NCBI GenBank assembly: GCA_024280135.1
Contig: JAJRQS010000070.1
Coordinates: 1-15,927, forward strand
From: Bacteroidota bacterium
GTDB lineage: Bacteria > Bacteroidota > Bacteroidia > Chitinophagales > Saprospiraceae
Direction of reading: 5' to 3'
DNA: 15,927 nucleotides
In this document: one piece after another, positions 8,201-14,566 of the stretch
How positions within the stretch are numbered: position 1 is the stretch's first letter
Layout: the number at the start of each line of letters is the position of its first letter
Program-made: the position numbers and the translations under genes
The notes under the pieces: model-generated
The model's database searches: none
What the model was told of the DNA's origin: nothing
The model's input: the letters and a program-made list of their open reading frames with translations, nothing else

Positions 8201-10731
8201 ATATCGTTGACCAATGTTGATTCGGTTATATTAATTGTATGGGCAGCGCCATCCCCAGAAGCTGCGTCAAATATGACATTATCGATAGCAGATGGAATAC
8301 AACCATTTGGATCTTGTTGTCCATATTGTTCAGACGGTGATAATGCCCAATGTCCGGGATCGTTCCAGTTGCCTGAAAAGGATCCATTACTTTGTTTGGG
8401 TCTCCAATAAAAAGATTGAGCAGAACTACCTCCAAAATTGAGGTTTGTATTATTTCCGCCATCAACGTTATTATTTCCGGCTAATTGAAGACTACCTCCA
8501 GTATAGTAGTTGATGTCAGAAATAGTAGCATAAGATGCATTTACGCCATTTGGAGGCATGTTTAATCTTACTTGACTACCGTTGTTAGATTTTATAACCA
8601 TACCCTCTCCACACGTTTGTGCGATTGAAGTAATGGCCCCTAAATCAACACTTGAAGTCGAGCTCATCCCTTTAAAGGTGTAGGTTTGACCAGCTTTAAG
8701 ATATAAAGTATCGGTTACCTGCAAATTGGAGTTGAATAGGGTATTTTTGTGCATCGTTAAATTACCATCCACTTTTAAATTACTATTATCCAATAAGGTG
8801 CCATAGAAGGTTATACTAGGAAACCAATTATTAGAGAACCTAAACTGGGTGTTATTTGTGACATAGATATGCGAATTAGAATTGTAGTCTAATTTAGTAA
8901 ATGAATAATATACAGCCAATCCGCCATCTAGAATCATATGGGCATCTTTCATGTCCACCCATCCAGGGTGAGTGAAAGATTGAGCATGTAGTACGTTTCC
9001 ATTAAGGTTTAAGTGTCCTGTTATATTTCTTCGCATTTGAACAGTTTTAACTTCGATTGTATCGGACACTTGGATATAGTATGTATAATTATTAACATAT
9101 ATCTTTGTTTCTTTCATTCGTCTATTATCCGCTCCTGATTGAAAATCAAGTCGTCCTTCTATGCCATCCCATAGATTTATTGTTTGGTTATAAGCAATGT
9201 TTTTGACCATGTTTGGATCTAAAGTCAGGTCACCTCCCAAGTTCAACGAACTGGAGCCAATCCAATCAATATTATTTTGGTCTAAACCTTGCCAAGTCAT
9301 ATTGTTACACCAGGCTTCTTTGTTAGGGTAAGACGTATTCGTGATGTCAAGTTTTTGTCCATCTGCGTTAAACGAGTTGGAATCAAAAAAGACATTATCT
9401 ATGATCGTTGGATAACAATCAGATGCAGAAAGTGGAGCGCCTCCAGACGACAACGACCAATTAGTAGGATCAAACCAATTGGAAGAATTAGCGTTTCCAA
9501 TCCAATACAAAGATCTTCCATTTGGATTAGTTGTGATGTTCCAATATTGACAGATGCCAGATTCTCTACTATTATTAGCTATAATATATGGAGCAGCAGG
9601 AGTAGAATTAACATAAGCCTTTACACTAAATAGCCAAAGATTTTCCACAAAAGAAGGGGCTGATGTAAAGTTTATTGAACCATTCTGTATGGTTATAAAA
9701 GACTCACAGGCACTATTCAAGATTAAGGTGTCAATGGTTAATATTCTATTGTATAAAGTGATGTCTTGACCTAAGTCCATGGATAAAATACCAAAATTTA
9801 CATTCGATAATATTTTTAAATTACTATGCAAAATATTTGTCTCTTTGAATTGTACATCCGGCCCTGTCAGAATCTTAATTTCTGCGGAGCTATTTAATTG
9901 TTTGAAAATGATACTGTTATCATTGTCCGTTGCGTTAAGATTTAAGATTACTTCAGGTACTGAAGATTGAAAGTTAAGGGTAGCTGCATCAGCAATAAAG
10001 CTTTCAAATGTTCCAGTTACTGTAAAGTTAATATGTTTAATCGTTAGTGTTGAAGACCCTAAATCTACTTTACGAGTAACATTGCCAGACGTCGATATGA
10101 ATTTACCAACAGAAATCGATTTGTTGTTTGTGATTAAAGAACCATTTTTTATGTTTAGTTGACCAAAATTAATTCCTGTGAATTGTATATCATCTTGTAA
10201 TGTCCATTCTCCACCGACTCCATCAAATGTGAAATTTCCTTTGATTTCATTGCCAGCCATTGTTATTGTTTGTCCAACTGCTGAGGAGCGAAAAACAACT
10301 TCTCCAGTATTATTTAAATTCAGACCAGCAGTTAAGGTATAACTTCCATATACATTCAGCGTGCCAGCACCCGCAAAAGTGACTGAATTTGCTGAGCCTA
10401 AACTTGAAACGTCAAATGACAAACAATTGGCTAAGGTTGAAATATTTATGGTATAGTTTTGTGGATTTGGAAAACTTGCTCCTACAAAATAGGTATTAGT
10501 CGCAGGAGAAGGTGGTGAAATCGCTGCACTAGTGCTGATTGTCGGGTCAGTTGTTGACCAGTTACCCGCATCTGACCAGGAACTTCCATCGCCGTTACCT
10601 GTCCACCATAAATCTGTTGCAAGATCTAATGAACTGAGTGCGGTTTCTTTGCCATTGCTTGAGGTGCTGGTCTTTGCATTTGCTACAACAAGCAGCAGAA
10701 GGAGGGAAAAAATCAAAGTTAAACGTCTCAT
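5224..10731 (-). CDS. Giant modular secreted surface protein with T9SS sorting domain
   Basis: An 1835-residue exported protein with no recognisable catalytic site; an adhesin, sheath or matrix role is the best guess. Residues 1-19 are a signal peptide (likely cut after ANA). Three divergent modules start near W42, Y409 and Y775, a spacing of 367 and 366 residues. Modules open with Trp-rich motifs: WWTGNGDGSSW...NW, YWIGNANSSNWFDPTNW and YWRPKQSNGSFSGNWNDPGHW. In modules two and three these are followed by CYPTIIDNVFFD and CIPSAIDNVIFD. Each module continues as short beta strands rich in N, T, S and G, like beta-helix proteins. After about residue 1150, a unit of about 186 residues occurs twice (RHW at 1351 and RYW at 1537). 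A fibronectin-like unit (1651-1749) with YSFIDEQLEGSSYYRLTMVD leads into a type A sorting domain (1750-1835, VEVFPNPVSQSG). It is monocistronic, with its own terminator. Confidence 0.9.
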   Translation of the reverse strand: MRRLTLIFSLLLLLVVANAKTSTSSNGKETALSSLDLATDLWWTGNGDGSSWSDAGNWSTTDPTISTSAAISPPSPATNTYFVGASFPNPQNYTINISTLANCLSFDVSSLGSANSVTFAGAGTLNVYGSYTLTAGLNLNNTGEVVFRSSAVGQTITMAGNEIKGNFTFDGVGGEWTLQDDIQFTGINFGQLNIKNGSLITNNKSISVGKFISTSGNVTRKVDLGSSTLTIKHINFTVTGTFESFIADAATLNFQSSVPEVILNLNATDNDNSIIFKQLNSSAEIKILTGPDVQFKETNILHSNLKILSNVNFGILSMDLGQDITLYNRILTIDTLILNSACESFITIQNGSINFTSAPSFVENLWLFSVKAYVNSTPAAPYIIANNSRESGICQYWNITTNPNGRSLYWIGNANSSNWFDPTNWSLSSGGAPLSASDCYPTIIDNVFFDSNSFNADGQKLDITNTSYPNKEAWCNNMTWQGLDQNNIDWIGSSSLNLGGDLTLDPNMVKNIAYNQTINLWDGIEGRLDFQSGADNRRMKETKIYVNNYTYYIQVSDTIEVKTVQMRRNITGHLNLNGNVLHAQSFTHPGWVDMKDAHMILDGGLAVYYSFTKLDYNSNSHIYVTNNTQFRFSNNWFPSITFYGTLLDNSNLKVDGNLTMHKNTLFNSNLQVTDTLYLKAGQTYTFKGMSSTSSVDLGAITSIAQTCGEGMVIKSNNGSQVRLNMPPNGVNASYATISDINYYTGGSLQLAGNNNVDGGNNTNLNFGGSSAQSFYWRPKQSNGSFSGNWNDPGHWALSPSEQYGQQDPNGCIPSAIDNVIFDAASGDGAAHTINITESTLVNDMTWVEEGGANDVPFGMTLNIDNNFSVSGDISLSSKMAVLNTPASRVFLISTDTAFLDFRNIPLGQYLDFSNGVFILKSPINGSHVTLNSGVLDLNKNDCSFISFFSRNTSNRTFIIKDVNLTITGQRLTGAFSGSPKSSWATNPSSNLDLQSAGSTIKITSPLNDNYFYGGGLTFNKVDYAPWNGDINTIHVSGTNTFTEGLFISGASIFEHSFTTKVLDLTTNKNNVFPAGDTTYFLADGNLQKNGDLNQFLNLISSATGNLHYFTKANGGNVYVCNISVLDIKAIGVPFKTNDVSTYNGAAGSSANPPTGSSWNFNSNSSSAEIAMIDLLDIHANLGDSISVNYIISNNDTGPFKLTYLDENNNTVNSQILSSGNPTTNGDIQIGITNSASITITDFKYYDCPGTFLPGTIGDAVSLIKMPPVSTGIAIDGASEDYLLKNLNSYVYIMDGADRSNLASYNTRKTQVAINDFSATGDSDSLKLVTVNTSIDATELASNDGLNLKRHWTFSNTGADTDAKVKFFFTEGELQSLKTAANITVSDMDFLNLLSLNKYPAGSSPTATTGTSQQILSVGMASEVGSTIFFVESLINGFSGNYFLSSPVPCTIVALAPENGTVIADQTCVKNGWTYYYNNDNPNNALFAIEHTPVGGNTNPFTANVTLTVNENPTAASGIYKVVDNVNKEGNFSIGRYWNVAVTSGSLNGPVNVRFYYNDAELAIAQSQASDFANSTSPTLEISQPISFKTVGVSYTPALLTATSLSSGSVVEFPNLPPATEDGITYVQMEGITSFSGGGITYRVSPLPSPTLPVELTSFTSKVENCNGIIEWETASEKSFSHFLLERSTDAIQFTKIASIVAVGGVNTQAYSFIDEQLEGSSYYRLTMVDLDGKTEQSNVVFAQTDCEENNADVEVFPNPVSQSGMINVRYFTNQQIASITIFDIYGGIAKYVKIASNQGWNTESIDVSDLTAASYYILVESGNKVYKSAQFFKAN

Positions 10732-10791
10732 TAGATTTTTTTTTGAGATACTAATAGATTATCATTTCTTTTTATATCAAAAGATATGCCA

Positions 10792-10823
10792 TTATTGGTT
10801 TTTGGGGATAGACAAACCAATAA
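10792..10823. repeat. Perfect 10-bp inverted repeat in the leader of the giant gene
   Basis: TTATTGGTTT (10792-10801) and AAACCAATAA (10814-10823) are exact inverted copies around a 12-nt loop. The repeat is 60 nt upstream of the giant gene start. No U run follows it on the minus strand, so it is not a normal terminator. It could be an mRNA hairpin or a protein-binding operator; which of these is not decided by the sequence. Confidence 0.55.
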
Positions 10824-10876
10824 ATAGTAAATTTTATAAACTTTTATAAATAAAACAAACTATAACAATAGTTTTA

Positions 10877-10884
10877 CAAATTTA
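10877..10884 (-). promoter_or_regulatory. Possible promoter -7 box of the giant gene (TAAATTTG)
   Basis: TAAATTTG on the minus strand matches TAnnTTTG exactly and would give a 5' leader of about 140 nt. No TTG element was found at the normal -33 spacing (the nearest TTTG is only 11 nt away), and the area is very AT-rich, so a chance match is possible. Confidence 0.35.
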
Positions 10885-10960
10885 AGATGAGTCTTCAAAC
10901 CGGTATATATTGTGTTTTTACCAACAAACAGTACTCCTTTATTTACTGACCTTATAGCAA

Positions 10961-10991
10961 AAAAGCCATTCAGCAGGGCTGAATGGCTTTT
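10961..10991 (-). terminator. Intrinsic terminator after the M43 protease gene
   Basis: AAAAGCCATTCAGC (10961-10974) and GCTGAATGGCTTTT (10978-10991) form a perfect 14-bp stem with a 3-nt loop. On the minus strand it starts 23 nt after the protease stop codon and ends in a short U run. It insulates the protease from the large gene that follows. Confidence 0.9.
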
Positions 10992-11014
10992 ATTGTACAG
11001 GTAAAAGGCAATCT

Positions 11015-12523
11015 TTACTGAACAATAATGCGACGTGTTTCTACACCATTATTCGACATCAATCTAAGAAAATAAGTTCCTTTTGAATCGATTGAAGGCA
11101 TTTGGAAATTTTGCTGCCCTGTATTTGTATTAAATACTTTAGAGCTGAGTACCCGACCATCTAAGGCGATTAATTGAGCAGAAAGAGTCAAAGCTTTATC
11201 GGATTGAATCGTTAAATTGACTTCGCCAGTTGTCGGATTAGGTAAGATATTCCAAGCATTGATTTCTTGGATATCCGATGTCGCAAGGGGTTGTGTCGTG
11301 AATTTTTCAGAACCGGTAACTCCTTCTGAATGATTGCCCGCTTCATTAAAAGGCACAACCCTCCAAAAATAATTCACATCTGAAGTAAGTGTTTCTGGAA
11401 TAGTGAATTGCGTTTCAGTCGTATAATATCTGTTGACAAATTCAGAAAAGTCGGTCGTTCTTGAAATTTGTACAAAATACCTAGTCGCTTTATCTACGGC
11501 TTCCCATTTTAAGGTTACATTAGTGGTTCCAGCGGCCTCCCCTTCAATAGGCGAAATAAGGGTCGCTTCTTCAACAACAGGCTCTAATGTAGGAACATAG
11601 TCGCTATGTATGTATTCTCTTCCCACTGTTTCATAATCTACGACCATTACATCAGATTGCATAGGTGTGAAAATTGGGTCACAGCCATTAAAATAAGACA
11701 TTTGATTTTTTTCTTGCGGATCTACAAGTACCCCATTAGGATCTTTAGCACCTCCATCATAGTCACAGCCCGGCCAAATAAGACCAAAGTTATAGTCGGG
11801 AGGTGTGTCCGTAATTCTGTCTGCTGCAGTGGTAGCGTTACTTCCATCGACTAATTCTACTTTTTGGTTGAAACTAGGTGAATTTACAGGTGCTATAGGC
11901 CAAATATCGGAAAAGTCTTCCTCTTGAAAAGGGTGATTTTCCCATCCATAAAATGTGTGAGCCAAGGAAAAGAAATGACCCACTTCATGTGCCAACGTAT
12001 TGGAACTGTAATTGATTTCAGAGTGCTTCATAACGATCCAGTCATTTGGGTAGCCTGAGAAGTAACCTAGTTTAGTCCCGATGCCTACGTCCCCTAATTT
12101 TTTGGCAATAAAGAGGTTGATGCCGTGCGCATACTCACTTCGTAGATTTTTCATTTTTATTTGAGCAAATGAACCTTCTGGATTAGTATGTACGCTAGTA
12201 CTATTCAGATAATTGATATCATTATCCGCAAGGTAGAATCTAAAATCAGTATCTTTATAATATTCATTTAGGCCTGGAATCATTTGAAATATATTCCTTT
12301 CGTATATATAGCCTTCTCCTGCATTGTTACCGACATTGTGCACCACTACGGCGATGTATTTAATCGCTTCTGTTTGGTCAAAGTCGCCTTTGTAATATTT
12401 TACTAGATTTTTATCAAGGTTTGGGCTAAGTTCTGTGACTCCACAGACACCACGCACTTCTTCTTGCGCAAAAGCAGCGATAGCCAGAATGGTAAAAAAG
12501 AATACTGTTAAGACTTGCTTCAT
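11015..12523 (-). CDS. Secreted M43 (cytophagalysin-like) zinc metalloprotease, T9SS-sorted
   Basis: A 502-residue secreted protease. Residues 1-19 form a signal peptide (likely cut before Q20). The catalytic domain (about 50-300) has the extended zinc motif HEVGHFFSLAH, with ligands H179, H183 and H189 and general base E180. It is followed by DRITDTPPDY (235-244) and NQMSYF, where M275 gives the Met-turn. C253 and C281 are in the places where M43 cytophagalysins usually have cysteines. A fibronectin type III-like domain (about 318-412) with VTLKWEAVDKATRYFVQIS and NYFWRVVPFNEAG follows, then a type A T9SS sorting domain (about 420-502; ILPNPTTGEVNLTI and KGTYFLRL). The protein is therefore expected outside the cell or on its surface, degrading proteins; the substrate is unknown. 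All catalytic residues are present. It is transcribed divergently from the response regulator gene, across a 288-bp spacer. Confidence 0.92.
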   Translation of the reverse strand: MKQVLTVFFFTILAIAAFAQEEVRGVCGVTELSPNLDKNLVKYYKGDFDQTEAIKYIAVVVHNVGNNAGEGYIYERNIFQMIPGLNEYYKDTDFRFYLADNDINYLNSTSVHTNPEGSFAQIKMKNLRSEYAHGINLFIAKKLGDVGIGTKLGYFSGYPNDWIVMKHSEINYSSNTLAHEVGHFFSLAHTFYGWENHPFQEEDFSDIWPIAPVNSPSFNQKVELVDGSNATTAADRITDTPPDYNFGLIWPGCDYDGGAKDPNGVLVDPQEKNQMSYFNGCDPIFTPMQSDVMVVDYETVGREYIHSDYVPTLEPVVEEATLISPIEGEAAGTTNVTLKWEAVDKATRYFVQISRTTDFSEFVNRYYTTETQFTIPETLTSDVNYFWRVVPFNEAGNHSEGVTGSEKFTTQPLATSDIQEINAWNILPNPTTGEVNLTIQSDKALTLSAQLIALDGRVLSSKVFNTNTGQQNFQMPSIDSKGTYFLRLMSNNGVETRRIIVQ

Positions 12524-12745
12524 TTTTATTTTGTTTTTTTAGACCACGTCTAGTGCAAATATCTATTTTTTTTTGCAATTAGAGTTAGTTCTGCTGTAAT
12601 TTGTACTAGAATAACGTTTAATTAGTCTTGGCGTTGTCTAAAATCGGCTTATTTTAAGTGAATTAACATATAAGATAGATCTAATTCTTTATCCTGTCAG
12701 TCGCCTTATCCATCCTCATCGGACATCCTTTATCTATCAAAAAAA

Positions 12746-12775
12746 TCCTTTTGTAGAAAAAAGCTTCCAAAAGGA
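12746..12775. promoter_or_regulatory. Inverted repeat upstream of the LytTR regulator promoter box
   Basis: TCCTTTTG (12746-12753) and CAAAAGGA (12768-12775) are exact 8-bp inverted copies around 14 nt. The repeat ends 11 bp before the -7 box of the response regulator gene, where a -33 region or an operator would lie. It may be a regulator-binding site; LytTR proteins more often bind direct repeats, so self-control through this site is only a guess. The rest of the 12524-12811 spacer shows no gene. Confidence 0.4.
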
Positions 12776-12786
12776 CTAGAAATGCT

Positions 12787-12794
12787 TACTTTTG
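12787..12794 (+). promoter_or_regulatory. Predicted promoter -7 box TACTTTTG of the LytTR gene
   Basis: TACTTTTG matches TAnnTTTG exactly and ends 17 nt before the ATG of the response regulator gene. No TTG lies at the usual -33 spacing; an inverted repeat occupies that place, which would suit a promoter that needs an activator. Confidence 0.6.
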
Positions 12795-12811
12795 GTCAAA
12801 ACTAAGTAAAG

Positions 12812-13525
12812 ATGAAGGTATTAATTGTAGATGATGAGCCACTAGCCATTGACATTATGGAATCGCATGTGAGCCAAATGCCTAATTTAGAATTGATAGC
12901 GTCCTGCCGAAGTGCTATTGAAGCCAATTCGATTTTAGAAAAAGAGGACATTGACTTAATGTTTCTAGATATTCAAATGCCACAGCTCTCGGGCATAGAT
13001 TTTCTAAAGTCTTTGCAGCACCCGCCAATGGTTATTTTTACCACTGCCTTTCCAAATTTTGCCGTTGATGGCTTTGAGTTGAACGCTGTTGATTATTTGT
13101 TGAAACCAATTTCTATGGAGCGGTTCTTAAAAGCAGTTAATAAGGCACAGGCTCAAATGCCGACTAATCAGACTGAAGCAACAACATTGGATAGTGATGA
13201 GTTTTTCTTTGTGAAAGCGGATAAGAAACTGATGAAAATCGCTTATGAAGACATTCTTTATATAGAAGGTCTAAAAGATTATGTAATCATAAGAATGGAG
13301 ACAGGTCGTGTGATAACCTTGCAAACAATGAAAAACCTAGAAATGAATTTGCCGCAAGGTCAGTTTAAAAGGGTGCATAGATCTTATATAGTCAGTTTAA
13401 GTAAAATTGTTTCTGTCGAAGGTAGCTCTGTCGAAATCAAAGGTAAGAAAGAGGGTAAACTGCTCCCTATCGGAAAAAACTATAAAGATGAATTATTGAA
13501 ATTGGTCAATCGAAATAAGCTCTGA
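12812..13525 (+). CDS. LytTR-family response regulator (LytR/AlgR type)
   Basis: A 237-residue cytosolic two-component response regulator. The receiver domain (1-about 115) has the acidic pocket D7-D8, phosphoacceptor D53 (MFLDIQMP), switch T78 (FTTAF) and K98 (LLKP), all intact. After a Gln/Thr-rich linker, residues about 130-232 form a LytTR DNA-binding domain (FFFVKADKKLMKIAYEDI, YIEGLKDYV, FKRVHRSYIVSL, LPIGKNYK). Proteins of this build are normally phosphorylated by a LytS/YehU-type membrane histidine kinase and then act as transcription factors. No kinase gene lies beside it here: upstream is the divergent protease, and downstream is the aromatic amino acid operon with its own promoter. 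The regulator is therefore an orphan within the window, and its targets are unknown. A TACTTTTG box 17 nt upstream supports the chosen ATG. Confidence 0.95.
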   Translation: MKVLIVDDEPLAIDIMESHVSQMPNLELIASCRSAIEANSILEKEDIDLMFLDIQMPQLSGIDFLKSLQHPPMVIFTTAFPNFAVDGFELNAVDYLLKPISMERFLKAVNKAQAQMPTNQTEATTLDSDEFFFVKADKKLMKIAYEDILYIEGLKDYVIIRMETGRVITLQTMKNLEMNLPQGQFKRVHRSYIVSLSKIVSVEGSSVEIKGKKEGKLLPIGKNYKDELLKLVNRNKL

Positions 13526-13558
13526 GGTTATTGATATTCCGCTTTTAGAATTGGAGGG

Positions 13559-13590
13559 TTTGGATTATTGAGTTTTTAATCATACCTTTG
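13559..13590 (+). promoter_or_regulatory. Predicted promoter of the pheA operon
   Basis: TTTG (13559-13562), a 20-nt spacer and TACCTTTG (13583-13590) match the Bacteroidota primary sigma factor consensus (TTTG at -33, TAnnTTTG at -7) in both boxes and in spacing. It starts 33 nt after the response regulator stop codon. Transcription would begin a few nucleotides after 13590, at about 13593-13596, which nearly coincides with the leader peptide ATG at 13595. A weaker box, TAGAATTG at 13546-13553, would give a longer leader but has no -33 partner. Confidence 0.75.
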
Positions 13591-13594
13591 GTTT

Positions 13595-13651
13595 ATGAAT
13601 ACTACAAATAACAAGTCCTTCTTTTATTTTTACTTTAGAAATTTCAACTAA
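13595..13651 (+). CDS. Phe/Tyr-rich leader peptide of the pheA attenuator
   Basis: This 18-codon ORF reads MNTTNNKSFFYFYFRNFN and ends in TAA. Seven of 18 residues are Phe (9, 10, 12, 14, 17) or Tyr (11, 13), with an unbroken run of six at codons 9-14. It lies upstream of genes for Phe and Tyr synthesis, so it mirrors the logic of the E. coli pheL leader. Its position relative to the RNA hairpins fits a sensor role. The Phe/Tyr run starts immediately 3' of segment 1, and the stop codon abuts segment 2. The ATG is only 4 nt after the -7 box, so translation may be leaderless. A T-rich stretch yields Phe codons by chance, so the case rests on the combination of start, stop, hairpins and downstream genes rather than on composition alone. 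The peptide itself probably has no function after release. Confidence 0.8.
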   Translation: MNTTNNKSFFYFYFRNFN

Positions 13652-13710
13652 GGGACTTGTACATTGTATATAACAAAAAATATTGAAGTCCCATATTGGG
13701 GCTTTTTTTT
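13604..13710 (+). promoter_or_regulatory. Phe/Tyr transcription attenuator (segments 1-4)
   Basis: Four segments can pair in exclusive ways. Segment 1, ACAAGTCC (13611-13618), pairs exactly with GGACTTGT (13653-13660); beyond a 3x3 internal loop a further 4 bp form (13604-13607 with 13664-13667). Segment 2, GGGACTT (13652-13658), pairs exactly over 7 bp with segment 3, AAGTCCC (13686-13692). Segment 3 also pairs with segment 4, GGGGCTT (13698-13704, one G-U), giving the terminator. Predicted working: a ribosome starved of Phe or Tyr charged tRNA stalls on codons 9-14 and covers segment 1, so 2:3 forms and transcription goes on. A ribosome reaching the stop codon covers segment 2, so 3:4 forms and transcription ends. 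With no translation, 1:2 forms and 3:4 again terminates. The pairings are seen directly; the mechanism is inferred. Confidence 0.82.
13686..13710 (+). terminator. Intrinsic terminator of the pheA leader
   Basis: AAGTCCC (13686-13692) and GGGGCTT (13698-13704) form a 7-bp stem with one G-U pair and a 5-nt loop, followed by an unbroken T8 run (13703-13710). It lies 16 nt before the pheA ATG, so it must be bypassed for operon expression. It would also end any transcript reading through from the response regulator gene, which has no other clear terminator. Confidence 0.85.
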
Positions 13711-13726
13711 ATGCCTATATTAAGCA

Positions 13727-14566
13727 ATGACAAAAAAAATAATCATTCAAGGTTTTCCAGGCGCTTTTCATGAAGAAGCAGCCATTCAATACTTTGGAGA
13801 GCAGGATTTGGAGATAATCCCTGCCACTACTTTTCGGATATTGGCTGCTAAATTAATGGAGAGTCCAAGTTCAACTCAAGCTATCATGGCTATTGAAAAT
13901 TCTATTGCGGGGAGTATTCTTCAGAATTATAGGATTTTGCGGGAATATGGTTTTGTGATTCTAGGGGAGGTGTATTTGAGAATCCGACATAATTTGATGG
14001 TAATACCCGGACAGGATATTTCAGAGATAGAAGAAGTCCGGTCTCATCCGATGGCGATCAATCAGTGTCTGAATTTTTTTAAACAGTATCCTCAAATCAC
14101 TTTAATAGAGTCAGATGATACGGCATTGAGTGCCACAGAAATTAGCCAGCAAAAATTGCAAGGGGTAGGTGCAATAGCTAGCGAACGAGCAGCGGAGATA
14201 TATGGAATGGAAATTATAGGGAGAGGGATAGAAACCAGCCCGTATAATTTTACTAGATTCTTTTTGATTGCTCAAAATAATGGGTTAGACTTGAGGGATA
14301 TATCTGGGAACAAAGCGTCCATTTATTTACGCGTAAAAGATGAGGCTGGACAATTGCTTCAAGTCCTAAAGATATTGGAGCAGGCCCAAATGAATTTGAG
14401 TAAGCTCCAATCTTTCCCAGTGCTTGGAAAAGTTGGAGAATACTATTTTTATTTGGATATTGAATTTGAAGAAAAGGAATTATTTTGGAGGATATACAAA
14501 CAGATTGAAGCTGTGACGATAGAGTTGCAAATACTAGGTATTTACCAAAAATCGAAAATAGTATGA
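13727..14566 (+). CDS. pheA: Prephenate dehydratase
   Basis: A 279-residue cytosolic enzyme converting prephenate to phenylpyruvate, the step committed to phenylalanine. It is monofunctional, with no chorismate mutase part. The catalytic domain (about 1-185) shows QGFPGAFHEEAA (8-19), ENSIAGS (57-63), SHPMAINQC (106-114) and NFTRFF (174-179), with the essential Thr in T176-R177-F178. The C-terminal ACT domain (about 196-275) ends YYFYLDI...LQILGIY. Its two usual Phe-binding motifs are altered: GALV is GQLL (208-211) and ESRP is QSFP (228-231), so classical feedback inhibition may be weak or changed. It is the first structural gene of the operon, 16 nt after an attenuator terminator. Its last four bases, ATGA, overlap the next gene. 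An ATG at 13711 is out of frame; no Shine-Dalgarno sequence is seen. Confidence 0.96.
   Translation: MTKKIIIQGFPGAFHEEAAIQYFGEQDLEIIPATTFRILAAKLMESPSSTQAIMAIENSIAGSILQNYRILREYGFVILGEVYLRIRHNLMVIPGQDISEIEEVRSHPMAINQCLNFFKQYPQITLIESDDTALSATEISQQKLQGVGAIASERAAEIYGMEIIGRGIETSPYNFTRFFLIAQNNGLDLRDISGNKASIYLRVKDEAGQLLQVLKILEQAQMNLSKLQSFPVLGKVGEYYFYLDIEFEEKELFWRIYKQIEAVTIELQILGIYQKSKIV

Noticed and set aside
1577..9970. Several ORFs of 60-130 codons opposite or out of frame within dnaE and the giant gene
   Set aside because: They lie wholly inside long genes with strong protein-level support, show no recognisable motifs and fit shadow reading frames.
13686..13710. Simple terminator of the response regulator gene only
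   Set aside because: A consensus promoter lies upstream of it at 13559-13590 and none is seen in the 16 nt between it and pheA, so it must lie inside the pheA transcript; ending readthrough is at most a second role.
13526..13726. T-box or metabolite riboswitch in the pheA leader
   Set aside because: No T-box motif or known aptamer core was recognised, and the region is largely explained by a short coding ORF and four pairing segments.
13711..13729. ATG at 13711 as an upstream start for pheA
   Set aside because: It is 16 nt before the chosen ATG and so out of frame; the chosen start gives the normal N-terminal QGFPGAF spacing.
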